Positions 1 through 13,789 of a stretch of 64,000 bases of DNA are shown piece after piece. The translations under genes were made by a program, and so were the position numbers. The DNA is from Paralvinella palmiformis (taxonomy: Eukaryota; Annelida; Polychaeta; Terebellida; Alvinellidae): positions 336,501 through 400,500 of the forward strand of contig JAODUP010000144.1 of the NCBI GenBank assembly GCA_025642065.1. The letters run 5' to 3'. The notes under the pieces are model-generated. The model did no database searches, was not told the DNA's origin, and worked only from the letters and a program-made list of their open reading frames with translations. The first letter of the stretch is position 1. Each line of letters opens with the position of its first letter.

Positions 1-124
1 TAGGGAAGGTTTCGCGAACCCGCGCTATATAAAGGGTTTCCTGGTATACTATAACTGCTGTTGGAATTCGAACAAAACGCACAATAATGCATCGATCCGT
101 GTATTTCGAACTGCTTTCATTTAG

Positions 125-680
125 GAGGTTTTCTCATACGAAGCGTACAATGAACTATGCGACATTTGGTCACTGGGTTGTGTACTTCATGAACTGTGCG
201 CTCTGCAGCCGCCATTCACAGGAAAGGCCAGACACGAAATAGAAAGAAAAATCAAAACTGAACCTACGCCCGATATCCCGGACAAATACTCGAGAGATCT
301 GAACCGTGTCATAAAGGCAATGCTACAGAGAGAGGTAACTTATCAAACCATTGAATATATTGGGTATACATAATTGTCTATAATACGATATTCAAGCAAA
401 ATAATTACTTTGTTCAAGTTCCCAAATAAATTCCTTCTCCCACAGCAATGAAAATTTTACAGTACAATGTATTATAGCATGTTACAGAAACATTTCGTCA
501 TCTTCAATAATATGTAACTAGCTATATTATTGTCTCATTCATTTTAAAATGCAATAGTATATGCGATGATTTAATCCATCCACTTCGTATTTCCTCGCAT
601 CTTTGTTTCAGCCACTCACTCGACCAAGTGCTGAGATTCTAAACTCTGAAATACAGTATATATTAAAGAAGAGAGAAGAC
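125..680 (+). CDS. Partial NIMA-related (NEK-type) protein kinase gene, two exons
   Basis: Two exons encode the C-terminal lobe of a Ser/Thr kinase. Exon 125-334 follows an acceptor (tttcatttag) and opens with EVFSYEAYN, which fits the APE/PE segment. It then carries DIWSLGCVLHELCALQPPF, the NEK-type subdomain IX with its invariant Asp, and ends at gag|gtaact. Exon 612-680 follows tttgtttcag in the same phase and gives PLTRPSAEIL, the subdomain XI arginine motif, then a basic-acidic tail before gac|gtgagt. NEKs act in centrosome, cilium and mitotic control (family knowledge). The N lobe, with its ATP-binding and HRD/DFG motifs, would lie left of the window. No exon for the C-terminal coiled coil was recognised downstream. 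The family call is firm; which NEK paralogue it is remains unresolved. Confidence 0.87.
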
Positions 681-905
681 GTGAGTTATAAAGTTGTGTA
701 AATACTAAGACAACTATCATAATTTGAATTATTACTAGGACGATCAACCGTCCGGAAATGCGAATCGTTTAAATTTGTATTGTTTATGTAAACGTCGCAT
801 CCGTAGCTAAAATGTGGCGCGGTTGCTGCAAACTAGTAGGAGAAATATTGGTCTAACTACGTCTGGAGTTCACCTTTCACTTCATCTAATTACGGGGGGG
901 GGGGG

Positions 906-1080
906 TGACCCCATCGCCTAACTGGTAGCGCGGTTGGCTTCCTATCTATAACACCTGGGTTCTAATACTGGTCGGGCTATGTCAGAAGGCTGTCTCATCT
1001 TTCACTTCGCCTCGTTACCTTTGGAGGTCTCTCGGCCTATTTAACCTACCATGTGCACAAAAGTGGCCGTAAAACATCAA
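906..1080 (+). mobile_element. tRNA-derived SINE, plus orientation
   Basis: The head is tRNA-like: an A-box-like stretch (ctaactggtagcgcgg) and a degenerate B box (gggttctaatac). The body (ctttcacttcgcctcgttac, then gtgcacaaaagtggccgtaa) is shared with the reverse-orientation copies at 20.4 and 27.7 kb. A poly-G run sits just before the head. Upstream, about 812-893, lies a more decayed fragment with the same body words, so two SINEs appear to be abutted here. The start is approximate. Confidence 0.8.
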
Positions 1081-1147
1081 GAGTGACCTAATTATAACTT
1101 GCGGTGATACATAGAATCCTGAGTGTGGCTATGAATTTAATGGTTTG

Positions 1148-1215
1148 TTTTGATGATGATGATTGATGCTTTATGGTCACTTGTGTCCATATCGTAGGCT
1201 AAATGGCCCGTAATC
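1148..1215 (-). mobile_element. Truncated tRNA-derived SINE, minus orientation
   Basis: Only the 3' part remains: a (TGATGA)n tail, then the complement of the conserved 'ggccgtaaaacatca' segment and the 'ggctaaatggcc' block. It faces the plus-oriented SINE 70 bases upstream, so the pair forms an inverted repeat. Confidence 0.7.
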
Positions 1216-3759
1216 GGTGATTTTGGTGAAGAATTTGTATTATATCACTTAGAAAAACATGGGACCGCCGACTTTGAGGTTTACTAGACGTAATTTCGCA
1301 AAATAGATGTATGGTTAACAAGGTGTACTCAAAGTATTATCTATATTTGAAAGAATTGGAAGTACAGCTTTAAAAAAATTGATTTGTTGGAATGTAAACT
1401 TTTGATGAAGTATTTTCATATGTTCATATAATGTGTTGCCATTTCAGAATGGGGTATGATGAACGATCTTTAAGAAGAGTAATACATTTGGTTTCTTGAC
1501 GACGTGAGTTTCGCACGATTATCACAACACAACTTAAAAAAAACATAAGCAAAATGTTAATTTATTTGCAATGCCAGGAATGTAAATAGTTTAAATAGTT
1601 GTATAGAACAATTAGATAAGAATTAGTTATTTAGAGAGCCAACAAACGTATTTTGAAAAGCTAATATACAGTTGTTCTATCCAGGACTGCAGCACCACGA
1701 TGACGAATGATTCGAATTGATGTTATTTGGTACAAGTGAGAAATAATAGATAGGAGACTGCGTGCTCTCGTATGAATTGATATAATCACACATGTTTAAA
1801 ATTGTATCTGGGCGGGATTGTCGTATACTTGCTTCATATTGATAAACCAGCTCATGTTTTATTTTTATTTAACTAGTAGCATAAAAAATACTGTCTTCCT
1901 TCAAATGTTACTTGTAGTCATATTCTAGTAAATGCTGTTAATAGTGTTGGTCAGGTATCATAGTATATGGCTCTATACAAAAACGTGACAATGAGGTCGT
2001 TCTGTATCTGCACTCTCCGTAGTATTTTTAGTCTCGAGGTAAAACAGTGTAAAATATTTTCCAGTTAATGTTATCTGTTTGATTATCTAGGTTATTTGTT
2101 TTAAGTTTAATTTAATTATATAAAAAACGCTAAGTCGTGAAGAACGTGTCTTTCCAATAATGTGATAAAACAAGCAGACGTTCATGGACACCCACAGAAA
2201 TACGCACGGACAAATCGCTGCACATGCAAAGACTCAGTCAGATTTCAAATTATATACTTGGCTGGTACGTACCCGATTCTATTGCTGTCACTAATCGAAA
2301 GGATTGTTTTAATAATTTTGAATATAATATTCTCTTATTCAAACACAATAGAAAAGCCAGCTGTTTCGCAAGTATCACACTTTGATACGTAACAGAAATG
2401 TATTGTGAATAACAGTTTGACAGAAGTTCATATTATATAACCATTTAAGTGATCACAATTATGCTTTTGTCAAATATAAATCTTCATTTAGAAGATAAAA
2501 TCACTAGTGCAAACTGCATACTCTTGCACGTACTCGATAATTTCACAGTTTTCCTACGCCACACACAATCTATCCAGTTTTCTAATGCTGTACACACATG
2601 TCAGTTTCATTAAAAATGCCGAATTAACTGTGGCTATTACTACTACATGCCTTATTTGCGTATATGATTTTGGCTGTTTTCCGATGAACTATGGTAAAAA
2701 AAAGTGATTCTTTAAGTATGTAGAAATCTATCCTCGAATTTATAAATAAAAAAACAATAACAACAAGTCAATTGTTACATCAATTCCCTAAATTTTTTGA
2801 AAAAAAAACAATTTTATTTAACCCTCATCACCATGAAACCCTATACGTGTATTAATATATTGATGGAATTCTAATTTAACTACCCGACATGCATTACATA
2901 CCTTTGTCGTATGCCATTGAGAAATGCGTCTCCAAAGTGAATACATTATGTTGCTTTTCGTTGTAGATGTGTTAATGTTTCGTGACAAATAATTAGTTTG
3001 AATAAATTGTACAACAAAGGAAACGCCTATTGTCCGGTATCGGTTAACGTAATAATTAATATCGAGACTATGGGGCTGTATTGGTCGAATAGGTGTTACT
3101 GGAGTTCAATATGCCAAAATCTTTCTCGACTCGGCGTCTATTTGGTATTAATTTAAATGGCTGCAAACGGCCTATACAACAATTCTAACATACTACCCCC
3201 GAAGAGATTTTAAATTTTGACGATTTTTTAAAATATGTTCTAGGAAAATCTCCCGAGTTATGGATTTAAATATTAATTCGGATACGTAACAATCTAAATC
3301 CGTATATACTAATTATCGACAATATTAGCATTATTACATCCCAGCGTAATGCTATATAACACGAATGAAATATAATAAACATTAACATACCGAACCAGAT
3401 ACCTACTCCGCAAATATACAATGCTTTAAACGATCGAGGAATTCGGATTCTCGGTTATGCTGTAGCTGTCTATTGCTAAACCATGTCGACTGCCAGCACA
3501 AATAACACCAAGATAAAATTTCTACCTACAACTATCACACGAGGTCCCAAAGTTTCAGACTAACACATTTACATGTTGTACTAAAAAAATAGAAACGGAC
3601 ATACTGCAAGTAAATCCCTTTTTTACTAATAATGTTTGTTACATACTCGAGCTCGTCTGTTTAATTATTTGTATCAAAAGGCAACAAGCACGGTCTTGTT
3701 ATTTGTATTTCTGGTGCATACATCTCCCCCCCCCCTCTCTCTAATCAATAAGATAGCTC
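1216..3759. other. No gene recognised
   Basis: The sequence is AT-rich. Short open frames of 60-76 codons occur but show no motif, codon bias or splice context. An acceptor-like tttcag at 1443-1447 is followed in the NEK phase by a stop after three codons, so it is not a convincing continuation of that gene. Confidence 0.6.
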
Positions 3760-3804
<45 letters not shown>

Positions 3805-4003
3805 ATACTTCAATCAGCAACGGCCATTTTGCCTTTACTATCAAATATCTTTAAATGTGGACCCCTTCCCCTTGCGGTTTATAAGTATATATGTGAGTGA
3901 GATCGCGCACCCGTGTGTGTGTTGAGGCTTTAGCGAAAATCATTATCTTGGTAGGTTGTGTATTGTGTAATGGTATATATATATATATATATTTGTGTAG
4001 GTG

Positions 4004-4040
<37 letters not shown>

Positions 4041-4048
4041 GCGCGCGC
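3760..4048. repeat. (TA)n-(GT)n and (AT)n-(GTGC)n microsatellites
   Basis: A (TA)n run switches to (GT)n at 3760-3805. A second compound tract at about 3973-4048 runs (AT)n, then (GTGC)n, then (GC)n. Confidence 0.97.
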
Positions 4049-4619
4049 TTGCTCGAGCAAAATGTTCGGTGAAGACGTAAATAAATAAAACTGTCGTTAG
4101 AAGACAGGTATCGTTTTATATGAATATTCTGATGGCATTAATATATTCACCTGTCCGACTGCATCCGATGATAGGAATATTATCGTGTCTCTTGAAGAAT
4201 ATATATATTGAGTGTAGTATTTGTTGCTTATCTTTAAATAGCTATAAGAAGATAATGCCTTTAATTAATTACTGGCTCTATAAAGAAAATAAACCTGCAC
4301 GTTTATAGTTATTTGGATTCATTGTTTCAATTAAATAAATACATAAACAATTATATAATCACAAGAAGTAACCGTTTCATAAGTTTGAACGTTTAATTTA
4401 AACCATGCTATTGACTATCATTTAAATCTGAAAACAAAATCCTCGAAAATAGTAGGTCATGTTATAGATGAATGATACAAGAACTTGGTTGATGCTAATC
4501 GGAACCGAACTGGTACAAAACACGAAACATAAGGTGTGGTAGGAAATAAATAGGCAAATATATTTTCCAGAGGAAAATGCATAGAAATATGCCTATGACC
4601 TTCGATATGTATGTTGTTA

Positions 4620-4987
4620 TCCCAGCAGTAAGTATTAATAATATTACTACAAATACTGCATATTCAACTGATACTACCTATACTGATACTTCTACTGCAA
4701 CAACCATCACTGCTTCTACTACTACTGTTGCTGCTCTGCTGATACTAATGATATTATTACTAACAATACTATCGGGACTATAATTGCTACCGATGATACA
4801 GTTATTGGTACTGTTAAAAGCAACAGCACTACCACTACTACCACTACCACTGCTTCTACAGATACTCATAGGGGTATCACTTGTACTAAACCGGCTGTTA
4901 CTACTACTACTACTACTACTACCACTACTACTACTACTACCACCACTACTACTACTACTACTATTACTACTACTACTTCTACTACTA

Positions 4988-5018
<31 letters not shown>

Positions 5019-5085
5019 CACTACTACTACTACTATTATTACTACTACTACTACAACAACCTCTACTATTTATAATATTATTGTT
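4620..5085. repeat. (ACT)n trinucleotide microsatellite, about 450 bp
   Basis: Imperfect ACT/TAC/CTA repeats are densest at 4896-5056. The array gives long low-complexity open frames (poly-Ser on the minus strand, poly-Leu on the plus) that should not be taken as genes. Confidence 0.95.
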
Positions 5086-5239
5086 TCTACTATTAAGAGA
5101 CATCGCACGAAACCATGGTTTAAACTGTCCTTTCTATTACGACGATACTCGGCTATACATGGGATTTGACCCTACTGACCATGAAGATACAACATCTATA
5201 CCTCGTCGCCGATGTAATGTTTTATTATTTGTGTAGTTA

Positions 5240-7620
5240 AATTAACTGTCTGATACCATACTTGAAGTTTCACACACTTGATTTTGCCACCACGCTCGAA
5301 GACAAAAATACCGGATATCAACTGCTTTATTACTATTTTCAACCACTCGACAACATACAGCAATGCCGTTACAACGAACGCTAAGTACAGGGTACAATAC
5401 ATCGAGTGTTATAATGTTATCGAACTAATACAATCATCTTGTATAATAAATGATGTGTCACTACATTACACCTAGTACTTAATGTGTATGTATGGTACTG
5501 CTATTATTTAAACAATTGGGTTAATAATACGGACTAAGTGTAATCGAAGGAGATTAGGGCTTAAGTTAATGAATTACGATTTGCCAAACTGGGTATATGA
5601 ACTACGATAGTATCTGTCTTTGTGGACTTAACTTAATGAGTCTGGCATGACGCGGGGATTGGTCAGACCAGGGCTTATGGTTAGATATTGGGAGAGGAAA
5701 GGGCTCGGATGCCGTGGAGGCTTGCTTCAAATTTGCATGATGACAAGATCATTATTTTTAACGTGGATTTCCTTTCAACCTTGGAGGAGGTGGTTCAATA
5801 GATAGACTGGTTGACATCTTGGATTTTTTATCTCTGATTTTGGGGGAGTGGAAATCAGCCAATTTATTTATGCCATTACAATATCTAAACCAACTAATTT
5901 ATTTATGCCATTCTTGTATCTAAACATGAACCTCTGACATCTATTTTATTTTTAGGGTATATCTAGTTCGTTTAACTGTCATCTCTGTCATTTTTAGTGG
6001 ACAATATTAATTTTTAGCGAGCCAACTCTAATTTTAGATGGTCAATGCTTATCTCAATATTAGTAGGAATATTGATTAAAATTTATAATTAGGCTTCAAG
6101 CCTCAGTGTACATGGATTTCATTTAAAAGCATTAAGTAGGTTAAACAAAAACGGCTTAATAAAGTATAACTCGTACACCTTGCAGACTAGAACAATACTG
6201 TAAAATGTACTCATTGTATCACGCGAATATGTATACAATAATTGGCTATATTGTAATAACCGTCAATTTATAATTGTGTGATGTATCTACCGGAATTTAT
6301 ATAATACAATAATAGTAAGGGAAAGGTACAAGAATCCATGCTCGCCGATATGCCTTCCAAGTTTAGTGTGCCAGCAGAATTTAAAGGCAGGATATGAATC
6401 TGACACTCGTTTTTTATTTTATTTTAATATATATTTATTATTTTATCAAGAACCCTGATATATTATTTATTGATAAAGACTAATTTTGAGTCCAATATGC
6501 ATCTCTTCATGTGTCATATAATCTGGCAGTTTATCAACATTTGTATATGATCGTCACAATGAGGTAATGCATTATATTTAATATCAGATAGGTATGCTAG
6601 TATAACATGTGCAATGTGTAGAAATTGTATGAAAATAGCGAATAAATATGTATGTGTACAAAACTGGGAAATTAGCCATATTGGCAAGAATTGTCATCAA
6701 TAAAATATTTCATAATCTATTTCATCCAATGAAGAAATTCATCTACTACATCTACATTTCTGGGGTTTTTTTTCAGGAGGATGGTCAGAATATAAAGAAA
6801 AACAAAGTCAGTACTTTAACTAGGCCTATCCCATCTTGCTTGTTCATTGCAAATAATCATGACATTTTAACTTGGTAACATCAGAAGAGAAAATGTTCAT
6901 CGCTCATGTAATATAGCCTGTTTCTCTCATTTATTCGCTTACCTGATAAATATAACATCTTAACTCAAGGTGCTTATAAGAAGCTAAGCTGCAAAATGCA
7001 ACGTAAATGCACCCGGAATCTTATTAATTTGGTCCCCTCTACGCGTGTACAATGTTGTCGATGTGTTTAGTTTTAGGTGGATGGTGACCTATGCTTCTGC
7101 ACCACACAATGTATTATATGTCTGTATTCTTTTTTAATTGGTTTTATCCAGGGGATTCATTTTCTAATCATGATGACCAGCTTCTCGAGTTACATTATTT
7201 AATTTATGCTGCAAAGTTCAAGTTAATTTAACACTAAATCTCTGCTTATCCAAAATTGTTGTTATTACAGGTATACAAGACAAGATATTCTGCATGAAAA
7301 ACGAGACATTTCTCTTGACAGGCTAATATTTTGTGGACTGCTGGTAATAATATAAATGTAGTCTAGTTAACAAATATTTATTATTAGTTTAATTAAAATA
7401 AACTTTCCAAACTCACAAATTCAACACAAGGTAGCACTCCCAATAATTATTTGTAAACTACTGGTATATTTAGGCTTGCTTCATAATGATAAAAGTACAT
7501 CTAGTAAAACTGAAATAAGAATCAAGGATACGTATGCTTGCCGATGACAGCTGGGCCCGAGGCCGAACTGTCTTGGGCAGCTTGGCTCGTTGGGCCGGAA
7601 AAAGATATGTAAATTACTAA
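5240..7620. other. No gene recognised; one short tandem duplication
   Basis: No coding exon was found. At 5860-5925 a block of about 33 bp (aatttatttatgccatt, then tatctaaac) is duplicated in tandem with few differences. The remainder is AT-rich single-copy-looking sequence. Confidence 0.6.
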
Positions 7621-7630
7621 TTAATATTTA

Positions 7631-7839
<209 letters not shown>

Positions 7840-8051
7840 AAAATTATGATTATTCGACACGATTAATTTATTGGTTAGATGTCTGTGGTCGTCCACATGG
7901 ATGTCGCCTTTCAAAAAATCGTCCGGTAAAATGTATGTGCTAACTACAAGTACATGAAATGTTCTGTTATTATATAACACGGAAGTGTTATTTCGTAATG
8001 GACAAACTGATCCATAATTACCAATTATGTTGATAAATGAGCTACGATTAC

Positions 8052-8950
8052 CTAAAACTGCAAGTCACGTGGTTCTTTTGGTCGTAGCTTCGCTGGCACA
8101 CGGTTAACTGTGCAGGCTATGCTAAGGAGCCCAGGTCTGGTGAGGAATGAGAGTATCCACCATAACACCCCCCACAATGGCGCTAGCTGACTGAAACATG
8201 TCTGCCTTGCCGTGCTCCTTGATCCGCAAACACACAAATGCATAAAAATAAATAAGTTATTAGAAGTCAACGCGGACACTTTATTACGACAATATCTCGG
8301 TCGTTACCTTTGCCCTGACTGCTATAGTAGTTTCCTTTCCGGCAGCCGGTCGACGGATATGACCCCTGGATCCACCGACAAACTTATCACAAGTTTGCTG
8401 AACAGTAGCCGGGCAGTTTGTCGTCTGGTTGCGCAAGCTACAACGCCATGTCGTTATTCCATCGCGCTGTCTCTACAATATCAGTACCTTTAAAAATGTA
8501 AACAATAGTGTCATAGTGACATTACTAATAATTACCAATAGAATGCTACAACCCTTAACGGTATACGAGCAACCATTATTTACAAGTTTAAGTTTGCCTC
8601 TTTGAGAAACCGCATCCAGTATGCGAAACGGACGCTCGGTGTTATAATGATCAGCTGCTGGCTCTCGGGGAGCGAACTCAGCGATGGACCTAGCAAGTGA
8701 AAGCATATAATATAATCTGTCTAATTTTTATATTTAACGATATATTTAATTAATTATGTTCAATAGTTGTAGAGTAGAACCATCTTTCACAAGTACCTAT
8801 TTCAAAATATGCGATGACGTTGAATGAAGCTGAATGATTTATCTCCTCTTCAACTATTTCAACTGGTTCCGAAGGATTTGTACATTGTGTACAATACCAC
8901 ACCAAGTCCTCATCACCGCGAATCATTCCTCTGTAGACGGTCCGAGTCAA
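8052..8950 (-). pseudogene. PHD-FLYWCH protein gene relic (minus strand)
   Basis: Four coding pieces lie in order on the minus strand. (1) About 8950-8785 has the end of a PHD-like finger, with EDLVWYCTQCTNP and an acidic EEEINHSASFN. (2) 8689-8554 begins after an acceptor and has NTERPFRI then SQRGKLKLV, the start of a FLYWCH zinc finger. (3) 8472-8308 is bounded by tattgtag and gtaacg, is 55 codons and open, and has TTWRCSLRN, TNCPATV and RGHIRRP, which supply the FLYWCH Trp, Cys, Cys and His. (4) 8190-8052 has SASAIVGGV and, in another frame, [17 protein letters not shown], a linker that I recall as often preceding MULE-type transposase domains. Breaks: the donor after piece 2 reads aag|gg rather than gt; piece 4 has a frameshift and ends at a stop. 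No transposase core follows. Zn/DNA-binding function is family knowledge. Confidence 0.75.
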
Positions 8951-9027
8951 CCCTATATGGGAGTAATATTAAACGCCTGTAATCAACTCACGGAAGCGCA
9001 CGTGAATGAATTTAAATAAAAATGTAC

Positions 9028-9029
<2 letters not shown>

Positions 9030-9064
<35 letters not shown>
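9030..9064. repeat. (TA)n microsatellite
   Basis: A pure dinucleotide run. Confidence 0.97.
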
Positions 9065-9065
<1 letters not shown>

Positions 9066-9068
<3 letters not shown>

Positions 9069-11640
9069 TATTTAAAAAAAAATGAAATTTGATATAATAA
9101 CCGGTGTTGCCACTGTAAGCAAATATCGCACTGTATGGCTTGTTGTCTTGACCTAACTAACCTCGGTTGCACACGAAATACATGGAACATCCGACATTTT
9201 TATTCGCATTGAATTTAGCACTTGTTATGTTTATTAGCGAAGGCTTTTATGCAAATCCTACCGAAGAGTTGTGGTAGAAATAACAATAATTCTTTTATCT
9301 CAATAAAGAGAATCTTTCAATAAGTCTGACTTTTTAAAGACATTCAGAAATTATATTATATTTGTCCGGTGAGCATTTGCCTGGTGGTTGTATCATATAT
9401 CATTGGGCTGACCTATCTCATCTAAAAAATGTGAAGTGTCTATTTATCTTCATTATTCAGAAACAGTAAATATGATTTAATATTATTTAATTACGCAATG
9501 TACAAACACAAATGTAAACACAAAATATATTTGATGCCGTTAAAACAACATGACAGGAACTAAAAACACATTTAGCACACAAACGTTTAACACACACTGT
9601 CCGAAAATTAGTATTGCATCACTGTATTATATTGAACTTGCTTTTGACAAATGCCACCAACATTTATCAATCAATTGATATTTGGTCTTTCAATCATGCC
9701 ACTGTTAGGCCTACGTTTGATGCTAGCTCCACCCAACTGATTCGTTGGGCCGACCTGTCTCATAACGGGAACGAGTTGTCTGGGCCGAGTTGTCACTTGG
9801 GCCGAGCTGTCTAGGATTCCTATTTGGTTAATTCCCAGAAGCCATTCACCGGAGATATATTGTTAGTTTGGTTATCTTGAATGGCATTAACCTTGGAATA
9901 TCAAATCAAAGTCATATTATGCAATCTTGCTGATATCTCTATATTAGTTTACTTAAAAGACTATATTGCCAACAATACCTGTAGCAAGAATTATAATATG
10001 TGGGCTAAACCAGGTTTGGGTGTGATTTTGATTGGCAAAATCAAGGTCAAACTATTACTGAACATAATATTATTTACTCTCTGTAGTGGTATTGGATGTT
10101 GTCGTTGTGGTCATGAATATGACCATAATACCATAATAAGGGCATGTACCGTGTCCCATGACTGTGGACGGTTATATTTAAGTAGTTGTACTAAGATCTG
10201 TATATTTATTCCGAGGCCACCATTATGACAAAGAATCCCAAAGACTTTATTTCATTCATTATCATTATTAAACCTAATTATTTTGGCATAAATAAGGTGT
10301 TAAAAATATGTTTCGTTTAATCCAGATTCATGGGCAATTAGAAATATTAATATAATATTCTGTGGATGGTGTATATATTTCTATAATATTTTATCTTTAT
10401 CAGATTCTGCTGTGATATTCAATAACGATGATGATATTAATCCTGATAATTATATTGATCTGGTGTATACTAAATACACAGTAATGATGCAAGAAACAAT
10501 ATGAGTATAACTATTTTTAAAGCTAATAAGGCCTCTAAAGATAGCTGTAATCATACATGTTGTTTTTGCTACAAAATGTATATAAACAGATAGAACCTTT
10601 TCATCGAGACACACACTATGAAATATTTAAGTATGCGAAAATATATTTTGGTATTAGGCAGGCTTGGAACACTAGAAAGAGAGGGGGATTTTTTCAACAA
10701 CTATGAAGTTATGGAGAAAAACGATGATGCCAAACTACAGATCCAGAAATGCACACACTGATGAAGATCAAGTGTTGTTGATAGTAATTTCTCTAGTGAT
10801 GACGATAACTGAGGCAATCTATTATTTTTCTATTATTTTGAGGGTATACTCAAGACTTTTCTTTGAAGACTTTCGTTCCTTCATTTGTAGTACACGAACT
10901 TCGACCTTGCTTCCACACCATCACTGTCCTCCATTTGTGCTATTGCGACATACTGTACTTAACTCCTGATGCAAGCACGACGAAATTTCAATGCAGTACA
11001 GGCTTTTCAATAACAACCGACTTCTAACGTTATACGTCGTCTATTTACAGTCTCTCGTCACCTATTTTATCATCAGAAAATCGGTCAACTACTATGGTTT
11101 TGTCGAAAACTTGGCCTAGAATGCACCAAATACTCTATTTTCACCCACCTTTTAGGGGAGAGACCCTAACCACCCAATCCCATGGAAAGGAGATACAACT
11201 GTGTAAGTGTGGCTAAAACACTACCCAACCGTCAGCCTTTCACTCCTTCCCACATCAATACCCCCCCCCTCTCCCTGCTGCCTACCTTTTTATGAGCGGT
11301 GATGTATTCCTTACTGAAAGTTACTGTGTTGGACAGTATGTAAATACGGTTTCTGGGATAACTCAAATGGTATTAAAATGTTTTATTTTCTATAATCAAA
11401 TGATTGACTACAAAAGAAAGGAATGAGTTACTAACAATGAAAAATTGTTCAAATAACATCGTTATACATGCATATTATTCCGAAATATTCTTATTGAATT
11501 TACCGATAAGGCACATTACTAACCGTTTCATGTGATCTCATTTTGTTGGTAAGTTAGGACAATTTTAGATTATAACATTCAGTAGCCATTGCGCGTGTTC
11601 ATCTCCCTCATGACAGCTGTACTATTTATTGAAACATAGA
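9066..11640. other. No gene recognised; dispersed TTGGGCCGA motif
   Basis: The motif 'gttgggccga(c/g)(c/t)tgtc' occurs three to four times at 9740-9815, with relatives near 9400 and at 7545-7600. It looks like a degraded short-period satellite. The open frames at 9881-10228 and 10703-10969 have no recognisable domain. Confidence 0.5.
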
Positions 11641-11656
11641 AAATTTATAAACCATT

Positions 11657-11877
<221 letters not shown>

Positions 11878-11899
11878 TCGCTGAATCTGAACATATGCG

Positions 11900-13118
11900 C
11901 GTAGAAGTGCTTTTGAAAGGACACTTTTCATCGAAAACTGTACGCAAATATGCATATCATATATGCCTGCCAGGAAAAAGACTTATGCACACACGCACAC
12001 GGATATTAACAGATATTTTCATTTAAGTGGCACTAAAATATAATTGTTTTAGTGGAAGGCAAGTGACTTACATATCTCATCACATTGTACTCACGTGTGT
12101 CACATAGAAAGCTCTGAATTATTTCAACCTTTCCGCATGCAGTTTATTATACGTACTTACTTTTAGCAGGCGATCGGGCAATTTCACGGCGTTTCACTTG
12201 TGGTAGAAGGTTCAGGAAATAAAATTATACTAAATATAGGCACTGAATGGTTCCTAATGATCATGATAAAAAGGGTGTACTGGTATTTAGTATTAAATAA
12301 AGACAATATTTGGTAACTTACATAACTAAACACGAAACCTTAATAGGACAGAACAAAATAATAAAAAATACTCAAAAAGGCCGATATATATACATCTTAC
12401 ACCTAAACATAGCTTTGAATAGTTTTAAAAATCCTGTTTATTTTATAGGCTTTGGCTGTGAATATATTCAGTACAAATAAAAATAAATAAATAGCAGATT
12501 TGTTTATTAAAACATCTAAAGTAATGACAGTTTTGTTTTCATCGTTAACGTTGCTAATAAAATGTCTTAAAATTGATTCATTATCCATGTTTGTGAGTAT
12601 TAGTAGAAACGATAATGGACCCTCTAGCAGGAGATATCTTCCCAAATTAGGGCAAAATACGTACTGCGAATTGTCCAGGAATATGTCAAACTATCTGCAT
12701 GCATTTCGACAAACCATTTCTGTTCAAAGGCAGAAATAAATATATGTGTGAAGCTCAGAATGTTCAAGAAGCATTCTCTATTTTATTTAAAATTTTAAAC
12801 GTTGGCAGTATTATATATTTTCTGTGACCTAGAAATCATTTTCCAAGTGACAATTATTACTTTTTATGCAAACACAAAATAAATAAAAACAGGTACAAGA
12901 CGTAATTTGTATGTTTTTTACAGATATAGATAGTGGTCACGTTATGACATATAGTACATATTATTATGAATTATAATAACCGTCATCGCACAATTTCACG
13001 CAAACATTCTCTCGCACACAGAAACGAACGCATGCATACCCATACACTACAACCCTTACACCAATGCGCAGACGCACACACATACGCAAACCAGATAGAT
13101 ACACACAGCCACACACAA

Positions 13119-13181
<63 letters not shown>

Positions 13182-13680
13182 TAATATAAAAACCCACATA
13201 CAAAATCAATAATTTATTATGAAAACATATTGGGAAGTTTTTTTTTTTCACTTTACAGAAATAAAACGCATATATTAAAGACAGTAAATGGTAATATTAT
13301 TTCGATTTTCGCTACTGAGTAAATTGCTTAGGTTATATTATGTTACCATATGTTCAATTGGTGTTTTCAATTGTTCTTTGCCTAATTAATTCACACGGTT
13401 TTGGCTTCGGGATCAATACAGGCTTCTACTTACCAGGTATTATTTTGGAGCCCATTGAAGTTTTCTTTACTTATTGCCACTTTGCTTTTGTATGCATATC
13501 ATAGACAGTGAGATGTTTTCAATCTTGTAATGTAATGGTACTGCTGAAATGGAAGAATTTATAAGTTTATAATACCATTGCAATGATTAAAATTTACGAA
13601 GATGCTATCTGCTTTGCATCTTATCCGTTTCTCATTTATCCCTAAATTCAATTCAATTTAAACGTTTATTGCGCTTATTT
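11900..13680. other. No gene recognised; (CA)/(TA) microsatellite
   Basis: Contains a CA-rich stretch, then (TA)n at about 13120-13177. Opposing open frames overlap at 12403-12739 but show no motif on either strand. Confidence 0.55.
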
Positions 13681-13789
13681 CCGGTTAAACGAATTCAAAA
13701 GCTCGACAAAACCAGAACAGATAGCCATGCCATATTCCTTGGACGGAAAATGTGTGTGAGCAAGGGAACAGACCGGTCGGTGGAGAAGA

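Noticed and set aside
1443..1510. Third NEK exon
   Set aside because: After the acceptor the required phase meets a stop after three codons.
4678..5236. Frames of 141 (poly-Ser) and 150 (poly-Leu) codons
   Set aside because: They are translations of an (ACT)n microsatellite in opposite strands; no start context or flanking coding sequence.
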